Of a DNA stretch of 64,000 nt, positions 48,301 through 60,800 are shown in pieces. Within the stretch, counting starts at the first letter, position 1. Every line of letters starts with the position of its first letter. The stretch is from the NCBI GenBank assembly GCA_000328365.1, contig KB309694.1:62001-126000 (forward strand). Direction: 5' to 3'. The position numbers were made by a program, and so were the translations under genes. Origin of the DNA: Capitella teleta. Lineage: Eukaryota; Annelida; Polychaeta; Capitellidae. The notes under the pieces were generated by a model. The model was not told the DNA's origin, searched no databases, and was given only the letters and a program-made list of their open reading frames with translations.

Positions 48301-51300
48301 ATCAGACGAGCGAATAAAGCGAACTTAACAGCGCACCCAATGACCCCGTGCAAGCATCGCCTCCCATGCAGTGGGCCCTCAGCACGGAGGTCGCACATCC
48401 CTCTCCCTTATTGGGCCTCACGAAATTTCATCGCACGGCGTAGTGTCGAAGCGACATACAGCGAATTAGCGCCACTCGAGCGAATGCACAGGGCTCGCGA
48501 CTGAATGAGAATAGCGCTGAGCAGCTCGCTTATCTAATCGCAAAAGCTGCGTTATCATAGCAATCGAAGAGGGCTGAGATGTTGGCGGCCGAGGCATTTC
48601 CTACGCGTTCAATCCACTTGGCCCCGCGCAGATGTCCCGCGCTAAAGCCCTTCCGTGTCCGTCGAATACGGCGAGGGAGTAACGCAATATTCAGCGCAGA
48701 ACATGACCTTGAAATAAATCCACACGCTGCATAGCAACCGCTGCCTTGGCAACGGGGTTTCAAAGCAGAATAGAAGACTTGATATCGAGAGAGAGAGAGA
48801 GAGAGAGCGGAGGAGCGGTGAGGGCGCAGAAGAGAGGGAGCTAGGTGATATGTGTATGACATTGATCGGCGTTGAAGCAGCACCCGCGGCATTGCATTAA
48901 GCGACGTCGTCGAGGACGAAATCGCAATCGATGGCTGAACGCACGGCGGCGGCGGAGGAGAAGGAGGAGGCCCGTTCCCCTTCGGCGAGCAACGCGTCGC
49001 TGCTTGGGCAGAAAGATGTGAAGACCATCTGTCCAGGCAACGCGGGAAGAGGGTGCGTGCGAGGCAGGAGGGGCGTTCAAGAGACGCGACCTCATATTCC
49101 GAGATGAGGAGAAGAGGGCGGCGAAGGTGATTGCATTAATGCGTGTATCTTAGTCACGTGGTCTCATGTGTTCAAATCGAGTGCGCAGGCGAACGAAGAA
49201 GGCAGGAAGAGGAAGAAGGAGGGGGGAGGGGGGAGGTACGCAATTCAACCCCTGCAAAAGCCCCGCGGGTCGACGATCGCCCGAAAGGACGCCGCCACAG
49301 ACGTCACGTGACTGCACGCTGTGACGTCATAGCCGCATCAGGAGAATAGCACGTGATTATGGCGGGTGGTGCCGCTTCTCTTAAGAGGGGGGTTGGGAGG
49401 GTAAACATGGAGTAAGATTTGTACTAACCCCGATGCCTTTGTGTGGCCTTGTCAAACATTAGCATGGCGTCTTCAATCTGCGAATGAACGAAGAAGATTT
49501 TTCAGACTTGGCAGCAAGACGTCATCATATATTATGGGAGCTGCAAAGGTGAGCCACCCAAAGGGCAGTGAACCACCCGATGCCGAATCACGTGAAAGTT
49601 CATGGGTGCAGGCGCGACTGTACATTGGCATTAGATGCTGATAGATCCCGCGTGTCTCGATACTCAGCACTCTTGCACCCGTGCAAACATGCGAAGTGAG
49701 ATGGATGGCGGAATACTTGAGGGATCCGAGGAGAGCGGGGGGTGGGGAAGGGGGTGTAATTAGGGCGACGGGGGTTCCCTTCGCCCAAAACAGACAAGTG
49801 CGGCGACCAGTTTAACTAAGTTCGACAGACAGCGGCGCCATTCAGGATGACCACCCAAGCGAATCGCCGAAGATAGCAGATGACCCAAAACACCCCACTG
49901 CCCCCCCCCCCCCCTTCTCCTTCCGTGAAGCGACCGAAGCCCGCTGATTCCGCTACGAAGACCCGACGCCATGGCAACGCGTGCCGTTGCTAAGCAACGC
50001 AGGCTTTTGATTCGATGCGAATTAGTGGCGAGATAGAGGGAGCGTATATATGTATGTGGGTTGCGTGTGGCGTTCGATCCGTCAATCGATGCCAATCTCG
50101 TGTTTTTTGTTCGTTGCCTGAGATAAATTCTGATATAACGCACAGCGGAGCATGGCGTGACCAAAGAGCACGCAACTAGCTCCCGATGAGCCGCGCCTCA
50201 TGACAGGGAGGAGAGCCCCTCTGTCATTAGGGCGCCCCCCGTAGCTGCCCCGACATTACGAGCGGGAAAAACACCGGTGACGTCATCCAACCATAGCATA
50301 CAATTACACGATCCGCTTCGTCGCGCGATTTTAACGAGCCGCCCATAAATAGACTCAAAGGAAATGAATATGAAGCGATTTTTTTCTCTCCTCACAATTA
50401 TGTAATGACAATTAGATCACATGGTCGGGTTTTTTTATCTCGTCATCGGGAATCGATGGGCGTTGCATTCGATCGCTTGTAGATAAAGCGACGGAATCGA
50501 TACAAGCGATCGATTATGGATGCCAGATCGTGTGTCAGGTCTCGTCGGGGAATCTCGTCGGTACGCGCGAGATGTGAAACGGGATTAGTGGAACGTTAAT
50601 AAAAAATACAACATTAAGAATAAGATCTACATAGAACAGACTTAACTACTGGTCATAAATTAATCATATAAACGAATATTCACATTTTGGGGGTTTTCTA
50701 AGAAAAAGTGAAATACGTCGACTAATAACATTAATAAGTATGATAATGAGAATTTGATACAACTAATACTGAAAAAGAGAATACATGAATACTCAGTTAG
50801 GAGTACTTTTTCTGCTGTACTAGTTAGAGGGATACTTACAACTCAACAGTATTCGACCCTGCAGTAAAGGGCACACAGAGAGGTGGAGGAAAAAAATAAC
50901 GGGAATAAATAGGAAGAAAAAATAGTACATTGCAAAGGGAAGTGCGTTTTGCCCTGGTCTGAATCGAAAACGAGCCAGCGCTGTCCTCCTTTGTCGATTT
51001 CAGCCAGCGGCAGTTTTCGCCACGCGAGATGCTCGACACTTTAGCCGCGCCGATATAAAGAGCCCTATTGATACGAATTCGCGATCAAATATTTGCCGCA
51101 TCGAGTTGCCATGGATACGCCGCCACCCGCACAAACATTCCATTACGACGCTTCCTTTTCACGCGCGGTGCTTCGTCGGCATCCGGGCCCGGACCCTGAT
51201 TCGTCTTTCCCACAACACGAATGCCCACTTTGCCACTGAAGGTCGTCGCGCCTCCCGAGGGAAGCCAGGAGGGACACCCCCTCCCCCTTCCACGTCTCCT

Positions 51301-54300
51301 TGCTCGTGCGATCCAGGAGAGAGAGCAGTGTACATAATTGATGCAGGACGCTGCCTTACAGCTGTGATTGCAGAGACTGCAGCGCAGGAGGCGGGTATGT
51401 GCGCACGGTGAAACAATGCCTGCATGCACTGCCATTGCTAATGGAATTCATCGGTCATTACCACAACCGGCTTTCCATAATATAGCATCCACGTTGAATG
51501 GTAAGCCGAACACGACGGCGCGGATCGAGTTTCAGCGCACAGCGAAACTAGACTCTAAATTGGATTGTATTTTGTGAACGGATTAAATGCGAAACGCAGT
51601 AGTCGGGCACTGTGTACGGCCACATGTATCATGTTAGGGCGAACATCAAAGAGAACTTGCACCTATTCGACGCATGCGATTCTAGGGAAACCAATTAGCC
51701 GACGTGAAACGAACCTTGCCAAACTGCTCGAAGTACTGCTTCACGTCATCGACGGTCGTCGACGCAGACAAACCGCCCACGAAGATCTTCTTTGTTTTGG
51801 TCACCAGCTGCAACGAACAACATACGATTTAATATAAATGATAAGATGACAAAATCGATTATTCTCAATAGATATAAAAAATCGAATATCTTTGGTCAAG
51901 TGTGAATGCAAATATGCAGACTGCTTTTGAAGCGTGCTCATCGAAGGTATTCATTAGGAGGCGTATCGCAACAGCTGCGAATCATTAAGTTGATTAAGAT
52001 GAACGCACGCTAAATAGGCATTAAAATTAACCTGCATGCAATCAGACTAATTTAAAGATACAAGACATGCCCCTCCGTGGAAATCTTTTTAAAACGTCCT
52101 GAGGGGCAAGCCAAACATTGGTCTTGAGTGAGAATTATGCAACAAAAAAGCCTTCGATATTCGTCAACATCCGCCGTAATGGCACTCAGCAGAAGATCGA
52201 CGGAAGAAAGGAGGATTGGCCGGCCGAGCTATCATTCCTACACTCCTCGCAAGAAATTAGGCATCGAGTCGTCAAACATTCTGGGAGAGAAATCTCACCA
52301 AAATGACGACACGATCATGACGATGCATGATCAATTACAAATAAAATTTTCATAGCTATTCAGTCAGTATGGACGGTCGAGTATTATGCCAAGTTTGAAC
52401 CTTGAGTTCCAAAGGTCGATCGCGTCGATAAAATATAATATTATACCAAGCTCGGAGAAAATTGAGCAATAAAGCTAAAATTAACCACGGGATGGGGAAA
52501 AAACGGAATATGACAAACTTGACAGGCATTATAAAGTTTTGCGGCTGGAGCGACCGTCGTAAAAGCGCAGAGCAAACGGCTTTCATCATGCGTCGTATAC
52601 AACTCAAGTTAAACATGTATCTTTATGAGCGTCAATATACATGACATAACACCCTCTCGTCACGCGCCCTGTGAGGGGGGGGGGGCGTGCTTGTGTGAAA
52701 AACGGCACCAAGCACTTTGAAGAGATTAGCAATCAGTTTGATAGGAGGCTCAAATCAGGGCTCAGACGAGGGCGCCCAACCGACAGGGGGCAGCACCCTA
52801 TGCGCAATCGACAGATATGCGACATGCGACGGTAATTGACGGCAGCAGACATGTTCGTCGCATCGAGGGCTGTTTACGCTCAGGAAACAATGTCAGCTGA
52901 TGACGAGGCGGCGTCTTTGAGCACTGAATCAGCCGCGGCGAAGCGACGACCAATGCCGCTTACTTCGCGTCAGATTATTGCGTAACACTCAAGCACTGCA
53001 AAAACCGCCGACTCAGCAATTACAGCTAGCGCTGATCAGAGTAATTGGACACGGAGGGAGGTAATTACAGATTGTGCAGAGCAGAAATCGGCATCCTCCT
53101 ATTACGTCATCCGTGATAATCGTGATTACATCAATATTCCACCGTTCAACGATCTCGAGGCTTGATAAACTTGGTAATTTTTCCCACGTGCTATACTCAA
53201 AACTCGTCAAAAGCAGATTCGATGAAGAAGAAAAATTGTGAAGAAAATATGTGTGAATGTTTAACCTCTTGAGAGAGCCCTCGCCGTTCAGGTGCATTGG
53301 TAATCAAACAGTTATCAAACAAGACACTCCCATATATACACGCAGGCGGTGTTTACAAAAGTGTAAGAGGATAAAATCCAGTACTCCTGTAATCCAGTAA
53401 GAGCAGAGTACAATCATGCTAAATCATGAATCACCCTGCAGCACTAAAAATAAACACGTATTTGACGTAAACATATCAACAAAACTGTATTCGCGTCCAG
53501 AAAAGAAGCCGACCCTCAAAAGGTCACTCAACGCTTTGTTTCATCGACGAACATCGAAGCAAAATCAGAAACACCCAACATGATTTACTAATTGTTGCGA
53601 AGGCGGAAATCATGAGAAAATTCCTGGCATCTCGGCAGATGAAAACAAAAAAACATGTACAGATGGGGAAAAAGTTTGAACTGCGAGGATCAAAGCTTGT
53701 GGGTGCTTTCAGTAAGGGCCTCGTTGCTATAAGGGAGTAAAAAAAAACAGAGCATTTTTGACTGATATAAAAGAATTACAACATGTAAGAAACTGTGGGA
53801 GAGATTATAATTTATGGAGAGTCTGCCTAAATGCCATCAGTCTAGCGGCATGTTTGCCTGGGAATCTGTGCTCCAGTACAGGAAGGAGGTTTGTTTGGGC
53901 AGCACACTGCAACAACAAGAGGGAGTTGGGGCGCTATCCTGCTCACAATCGCTGTGTGATGTGGCTCCAAAGCTACATCGCTGCTCGTGTTTCGGAGCCC
54001 GTCTTTCTTCTTCTTCTTCTTAATTGCGTTCAATACAGTGAAGCAATTGCGCTATGGCGTGTGCCGTTGCCGCCGCTCAACAATAATGCATCGATCTCGA
54101 ATCAACTCATAATGCTCGAGGCCCGCTGCTTTGAAGCCAGCAGACGCTCAGGTCAACCCCGATCAAGACGCAAACACCGGTAACCGAGACGTTCTGCTCG
54201 GTTCTGATTAATCGTGGCACCGTGACCTTCAAGACTGACGCTCAAGGTCACACAGCTGCAGAATCTCAACGAGGCGAAAAATGGAAATATTACACATGCA

Positions 54301-56970
54301 GTGAGAGTTTTATGCTAGCAGAGGCACTAAGGCAGTTTGTGTACAACAGCGCCTGCCCATGCCGAGACGCTCAGACAGGGCCTGTTGTAAGCCTGATTAG
54401 GCTCATAGGCAATGGATACACGGATCAGAGACAGGCAGGAGGCAGGCTGGCATTACGCATCTGCCACAAAGCGTAGGCTGCACACAAGAAACCGCGGCGT
54501 ACGCAGAGAATGCCTGCGAGCAGACTCCAGGGGAAAATAGAGAAAACCGTGAAATAGAATTCTTGGTGAACATAAAGCGTAAAGGGCTGTCAATCAGGGG
54601 ATCACGTGACGCCGTCCATTATTGAGAGGGGAGCATGTTGAGCCACTGCGCTGCCTTCAGACGCCTATATGCGCCCGTCGCTATTCACATGTTCCATTTA
54701 CGCAGAGATGTCGCGCGATGCACAAAATGCAACGCTGGAGGAAGCGAAATAGAAAACGCAGGCAGGGAAAAATTGCTTCAGCGGCAAAAGCAGCGATTTG
54801 CTCTCAGACAGTGCGAGCAATACTTGATGAATAGCATCGGGGTCACCCGCTCGCTGGCTTGGCGCATTTGCGAGGCGTATGCAGCTAAAGGGCCGCTGCT
54901 TCGCCGTTTCAGGGATTAAATAGATGGAAGCATCCATTCTACTCACTACTCGGACCAACCTGGCTTCGCACAAACACACACACACGTAGAGGGCGCTATT
55001 GATTCGCTGGCTGTGCCGCCTCTTTGCTATCCAGTCGTTGCTGGCCACAAAATATCGATTGGCTCAACGAAAGGAAGACGAGGGAGACCCTCCTCCTCTT
55101 CCTCAGTTTCATCACACGTAATCCACGATAATAGTCCAACGGGAGAGTAATCCAACGTGAGGTCACAGAGGTTAATTAATTCTGACTAAAATTCTACCCA
55201 ACTAATTATTATGAATAAAATAAAAAAAAAACTAATAACTAAAGCGAATAATTCACACCTGACCAAGATGCTTTTCAAGCGAGGCACTCACCTTCGGTTG
55301 GTTGGCGGTGTTGGGTCTTCGAGGAAACGCCACTTTGGGGTCGATCTGGGGGAAAGGAAAGGTTATGAACACCAGTACTGGACCGGGGGTACTTGGTTAG
55401 TACCCGTGCCCCACAGGCACCGCGGTCGTGTTTCCCTGGGCATCGATTCACTGGTCATTCGGTGATGTAACGACACTAATCACGTGATTATGTAATATGA
55501 TTAAAAAGCTTAATTGCCCCAGGGAAGGACGACCGAGGAGGCGTTTGGGCGGCAGGGGAGAGCACTCCTGTTTCGTACTTTGATCAAACAAGCAACTAAA
55601 TATCATCAGCTAATAAATTGAGCGAAAAAGCTTAACAAGTGATAAGAACCAACTATGTTACTTATAAAAAATATATATTTATAAGGAATTGTTATAACAA
55701 GACAGACCAGCTCCCACTTCCTGCATATACAAAAAAGAAGAGGATAGATTAGATGAAATTAATCATGCTGTAAATTCAAGCAAGGTTACGTAATAGTACA
55801 GCCAACAGGGAGAAAAGGGGTTGCAATAATTTTACGAAATCTTTTTTTTTTTTTTGGGGGGGGTCTTCCAATGCAGGGAATAGAAGTGGTCTGCCTCAAA
55901 CAACTAAGATGCCTACCACTTTTGAATCTAACTCGTGAGGCCCGTTTGCTAAGACCTTGTCTACGCTAGCGGGATCGCTGAACGTTACAAATCCAAAACC
56001 TCTGAAATGACAAAATCATTGATTCAAGCCGGTGAAAAAAAAAATTACAAGAACAACACCAGTGATTTAAAAGGGGGAGGAGGGAAAGGACCCTACATGG
56101 TACTAAAAAAGATCTACGATGAACAATGCAGCGGAGCTAAGAGCGGCATCTACTAATTAATATATTATGTGAGAAGCAATTCGCAATTACAACTATATAA
56201 AACAGTAATTATATGCAAGAGTAATATAATGAAAAAACAAAAAAAAAAAAAACGAAAAAAAAAAAAAAAACAGAAGATATATATACACGTTGAATTCGAA
56301 GTATCTAAGTAATTACGTAACTCAAAAAAGTACGTAATGTAATGTAAGAGAAATAAAATTCGATGTTGACATGCCATACACTTCTCACCCCTCATCTGAA
56401 GAGGGGGAGGATGGAGGGGTGTACTTTGAATGGATAAATAGAAATATCATCTAATATCGAGTACTGACCTTGATCTCTTCGTGATTGGATCACGCATGAC
56501 CATACATTCGCTGATCTCGCCATATTTTGCGAAATACTCGCGAAGGCCCTCTGAAAGAGCAAAATGCACCGATTAGCATGCAAGCCATTCATACGAGTGC
56601 AACCGGAAGGCGGTTTACTATGGCCGCCGATAAACAAAGAGTAAAAAAAAAAACTCGTTACGATGAAATCGCGATAACAACACAGCCATGACAGGGTAAT
56701 TCACGGTTCGGTGAGACCACAGGTCACGAGTACTGACCTGGAGTAGTCTGCCAGCTAAGTCCTCCGATGAACATTTTTCTGCAAAACAGAGAACAAAGCG
56801 TGAGAAGGCGGTCGTCGCCATGTTGGGGAGGACAGAAGACACGAAAATGGAGAAGAAGGAGAAGGAGGAGGAAGGTGGAGGAGCGACGTTTTCACTCACC
56901 CGGGGTCCTGGCAAGCATCCTCACTGCTGCCCCCTGACGTAGATTGCTGGCTCTGCGCGTCCATTTTCAT
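42359..56970 (-). CDS. MSI: Musashi RNA-binding protein
   Basis: Musashi is a cytoplasmic two-RRM translational regulator of stem and neural progenitor cells that binds UAG-containing sites in 3' UTRs. Fourteen exons read on the minus strand: 56970-56900, 56778-56738, 56550-56469, 56001-55917, 55345-55292, 51807-51715, 49477-49429, 46077-45995, 45530-45479, 45374-45291, 44455-44342, 43326-43030, 42629-42454 and 42400-42359. They sum to 1323 bases, 440 residues, with all junctions in frame. RRM1 (about 25-100) has [20 protein letters not shown] and [11 protein letters not shown]2 (about 117-191) has [21 protein letters not shown] and [20 protein letters not shown]. The linker [11 protein letters not shown] and the motif [12 protein letters not shown] are family hallmarks. 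The C-terminal half is low complexity (Gly, Ala, Tyr, Pro), with Ala runs in exon 12, and ends [13 protein letters not shown]. Exons 10-13 are likely candidates for alternative splicing: exons 10-12 share phase and 10-12 are multiples of three. Confidence 0.97.
45602..45676. promoter_or_regulatory. Cluster of four ATCATAACGCAY-type words in a Musashi intron
   Basis: Within 75 bp there are ATCGTAACGCAC (45602), exact ATCATAACGCAC (45629-45640), an inverted ATGCGTTATGC (45645) and an inverted ATGCGTTATGAT (45665-45676). The middle pair faces each other, suggesting dimeric or clustered binding. The cluster lies between Musashi exons 9 and 8. Confidence 0.55.
46150..49400. other. CpG-rich Musashi intron with RFX sites
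   Basis: The intron between exons 8 and 7 is markedly richer in CpG and G+C than the rest of the window and contains no supported coding exon. It includes an RFX palindrome (46797-46809), two ATCATAACGYAY words (46497-46508, 46535-46546), a GA run (48788-48807) and many CpG-containing words. The many 60-120 codon frames here on both strands reflect low stop-codon density. It may be an unmethylated regulatory island or alternative promoter. Confidence 0.5.
46797..46809. promoter_or_regulatory. RFX X-box palindrome in Musashi intron
   Basis: GTTGCTAGGCAAC is an X-box with a 3-base spacer, a form bound by RFX proteins in other animals. Confidence 0.5.
49986..49998. promoter_or_regulatory. RFX X-box palindrome in Musashi intron 6
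   Basis: GTTGCTAAGCAAC is another X-box with a 3-base spacer. A half-site CCATGGCAACG lies just 5' at about 49970. Confidence 0.5.
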
Positions 56971-57125
56971 ACTGGCTCCTAACTGCTTCTACTGTAACTA
57001 CTCCTACTTCTGACGATAGCGCTTTGCGAAATGCACGTGGCCGGGCGGAGGCGAGACTATTTGTCTTAGTGGGTGGCCGCTTCCCGCGCGAAACCGCTCT
57101 GATTGACGGCTGCTTCTGCGCTCTG

Positions 57126-57176
57126 ATTGGCTGCGATTTCGTTGCCTAGCAAGATTGATTATTCACTATGACGTCA
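57126..57176 (-). promoter_or_regulatory. Musashi proximal promoter: CCAAT box, X-box-like site and CRE
   Basis: About 150-210 bases upstream of the Musashi ATG there are an inverted CCAAT box (ATTGG, 57126-57130), an X-box-like GTTGCCTAGCAAG (57141-57153) and a perfect CRE, TGACGTCA (57169-57176). The whole segment 56960-57260 is GC-rich with frequent CpG, a CpG-type promoter without a TATA box. A second run near 57100 (GATTGACGG) may be another CCAAT-like site. Confidence 0.55.
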
Positions 57177-57726
57177 GCTCATCTATTATGCGAGGGAAGC
57201 TCCGCCCCTCTACAAACAAAAACATTCAGCGTGAGAGCAAATAAACTCGCAGTGTCGAGACATCTCGCCTTTTAAACTTAGGGAATGTTTGTGTGTAGAT
57301 TATGGACATGACGCTGATCAATTTTTCACTTAGATAAATATTAATTATGCGTGTTCCTACGCGCATTTGGCGATAATACGGCCCTGTCTCTCACACTCGC
57401 GGCATCTTGAGGCGTGCTCTTTCGTCCTATCAATGTTTTGGATTTACAAATGCGACGCACAGAAGGAGGACGGTTCTTAAGCAAATTATTTGTTTCGGAC
57501 AAATAAACGAGGAACAAAGGCGTTGCGCGCACACCCGAGACTGAGGTGGACTTGGTCGGCGATTTCACGAACGGTTAAATAAAATTCCCAGAAGGTCTTT
57601 AATTCTGCACGAATAATCCTGCATCGCCATTCATTTTTGATATTATTGCTATTTATCTCAATATTTGAATATGGCCAAGAATTCCTCCTGAACTTTTTGA
57701 TTAAAATATTTCGTTGGTGAACTTGC

Positions 57727-57879
57727 CTTGACCCTCAGGAAAACGTCGGGGTGGAGGGGGTGTGACTTTGTGATGCTGGCCCTGGTCAGTGGGGGGCGTG
57801 TGCGTCCTTTTAACATGTCTCGCTCGTTTCGCGCGATCGACGGGTCAAAGTTCACATCACTTGACCCACTTTCGGCCAT
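57727..57879 (-). CDS. Possible first coding exon of an unidentified gene (GC donor)
   Basis: On the minus strand an ATG at 57879 in strong context (gaagaaATGG) opens 51 codons, MAESGSSDVNFDPSIARNER then DMLKGRTRPPLTR and HPLHPDVFLRVK. They end exactly at AAG followed by gcaagt, the consensus of GC-AG introns. The peptide is charged, with no domain I recognise. No downstream exon was found in the 700 bases before the Musashi promoter. It cannot be an alternative Musashi first exon spliced to exon 2, because the phase does not match. It could be a real short exon whose partner lies farther left, or chance. Confidence 0.25.
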
Positions 57880-60800
57880 TTCTTCAATTTCTTTATTTTC
57901 CTCTCTTAAATTTCGTCTCACACGAAATGAAAGTTAAGAAAGCTCTGATTGCATCAACAGCGTTGGACGATTGTGCAGAATGAACTCAATCTCAGTAAAT
58001 TCATCCCGATTAAGTAATGTGTTCATTTGAGATTTTTTTTCAATCCCTTTTCTCAACCGCCTTGTAACTGAACCAACATGAAGTTCTATACTTCATTGAC
58101 GTGACGTAACTATTAATTTATCGGCGATGTACTCAATTACACATTCTTGGTGATGCTAAACCGCATAGCTTATTGAACATACAGCTTCCTACTTTTGATT
58201 AATTGATCGCACCAATCAAAGCGGTTGTAAATCAATAAGAGTCTAATGATGGCTGAATAGATTGTAGTTACGACCGCCCTATCCGATTACATCATCAACA
58301 TGAAATCGCGTGAACATCCCTTGATTTATGCATCGCGTTATGAATATGCTGTCACAAAATCATAACGCATTCGTCGTTCACTCTCTTTGCAGGCGACCAT
58401 CTTCCAAGCGCACAAGTCCCTGCGACTGATGCACACAAAGAATTACGCAATCCAGCCCAGATATTTCAGTTTGCTTATCGCCGGTACCAGGCCCCCCACA
58501 CTCAGTGCTCAATTTGATCATCTTATGAGGGCTGTATTAGTAGTGGGGAAATCGTACCCATCTCGCAAATGGGAAGTCCTTTGTGAATTAATGTTATGCA
58601 GTTGTATAATTTGGTTTGGGGTGACAGAGTACGAATAGGTTCCAGTCACAGTGGATTATATTTTGCAATTCATTTTCGTAAATGCGAGATAAGTATTATT
58701 TACATGGTCGAATACATATAATCACATTAAAAGAATTCTTTGGGCATAAATTACATATAAGTCTATTTGCCAGTAAGAGCACGGGCCGAAGACGGCCGCA
58801 TATGTGACGTGCAATTTATAAAGACGTCTCACCTTGTAAAGGTAAACATTATACAAATAATGAAATTTGGAGTTGAATATAACGTGCATTTGCTGAATCA
58901 CATAAGCCACAACAAAGGAATTTTGAGAAGCGATGACTCATCGCCCATATAAGCATATTGAATATAATGAAGTACACATACAAACTTCCTACGTAAATAC
59001 TTGACGCAGATAAGACCGCAATCACCTGCGCGGACCCTTTTTGGTGCAACCTGGGAAGTTTATTCGTCAAAACGCGGCACTCTGACGAGGAAACTATTTG
59101 AATAAAAAAGAAAAAGAGAAGTCTCGATTGTGTCGTTATTCTAGTATATTCTATCGGGATCGTTGTATCGGAGCAACAATGCAGTACACATCTCGAATAA
59201 CGCTCGTTCAGATTATGCAATGTATGTGGAATATTGCATTCATCGGAGGAATATCATTTAAGATCGCACTCACGCCCTGACTTTACAAGCCCGAAGCAAA
59301 ATGCCAACATGGACAGATGACCAGACCCAGAGAATAATCTAGGAGAAATTAGAATGACGATTGGGATCACGTGATCGGTCAGAATTGAACATTGAACAAG
59401 GCTAAGTGGTTGTTGTTGGTCCTCTAAGATGTGGCATAATCATTTCGTCTTAAAATAATCAAAATTTCCATAATGTTGAGAAAATTCCAATGAATATTTT
59501 CGTAAATAATTATAGCAATGAAGCCCATTATTAATTGGCTGCTTTCGGCAACATCGCAATGTAAAGTAATTAATTCCACATCTGATAAATCTGCATTGTG
59601 GTTATTGCAATATGGTTATTATGACGGGGATTCCCACAAACACCAATAATTATTCTAAATGATCATTTCAACGTTAGCTTGGGAAAAAAGGTGGACTGAA
59701 AGACATACAAGTAGTCATTAGTCTGGACAAGAAGCTACCACAACTCCGTGTATAAATTATAAATAGTTTGGGCCAGGGAGCACGTGATCTATGAAATGAA
59801 ATGAAATGAAATGAAATGAAATGAAATGAAATGAAATGAAATGAAATGAAATGAAATGAAATGAAGAGTTTCTGATGCATAGGATTCTAGGATTCGGTAA
59901 ACATAACGACACTTTTTATTTGCAGTTTCTTAAGTCTCCTTGAAAGCGTGAAAAGATGATCAGCATGGCGCTGCCATTCTAGTAATTTTTCCAAAACAGC
60001 ACGTACCTATGCTATAGTCTGAGTATAATCATATAATAATTTGTGTACAGATTTTATGGTGCCCTTCTTTCAATGATGGAACTATTAGCGATTCCTCTGG
60101 GAACATTATGTGCTGCGTACCACATAGGCTTGATTTGCAATAAGAATGTAATGATAGGAATTGTCTATTTATCTGCATGTACTAAGAATATTTTTTGTAT
60201 ATGCGTTAATTGGGTATTATTATACTTTTTTTTTTTTTTTTTAACCAAACATTTAGCAAAATAAACTATCTTCTGGCAAATTAATTGGTTACTACGATGC
60301 TTTTAATTCCTGTATACTTGTGGCATAACTGCTGTCGGTTCAATCGCCACTGAAAGTTTCAACGTGGGAAGAAATAAATCGATAATGAAATACCAAATTC
60401 TGGCATCGCGAATTTATCGAATTTATAAGCCAGATTTCTCACAGAAAAAAATATTTATAATTAAACTTATGCGTGACCATATGTATGATAAATTAATAAT
60501 GATAAACAAATCAATGAGAGACCGCGTCTGATCTCAGCCCTCAAAGCAATCCTTGTGTTAGGTGCGCCTCCTTCGCGACACACAAATTGGATGACGTTTC
60601 ACAAGCTAATTAAATCAAGATCACAGGCATATTCCAAACGCACTAAAAGGTATAATAAAAGCAAATAATAATAGCTATGGCAACGCTAATGGAATGCTGA
60701 CCTCCATCGACCAACGAACGAAATTCTCATTGAACATATCAGCCTATAATATTGTTATTCGTACTGTTGTGTACATATAATATTAATATAATTATATACA

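Noticed and set aside
47118-49349. Many 60-120 codon frames on both strands
   Set aside because: They lie in a CpG-rich Musashi intron where stop codons are rare by composition. None shows a domain or splice support.
57341-57568. Minus-strand 75-codon Ser/Arg-rich frame
   Set aside because: No acceptor that would join it to the GC-donor exon, and no recognisable domain.
58391-58638. Possible plus-strand exon after tctctttgcag, 20 bases downstream of an ATCATAACGCAT word
   Set aside because: The peptide matches nothing I know and the apparent donor (gtacca) is weak. Kept only as context for the motif.
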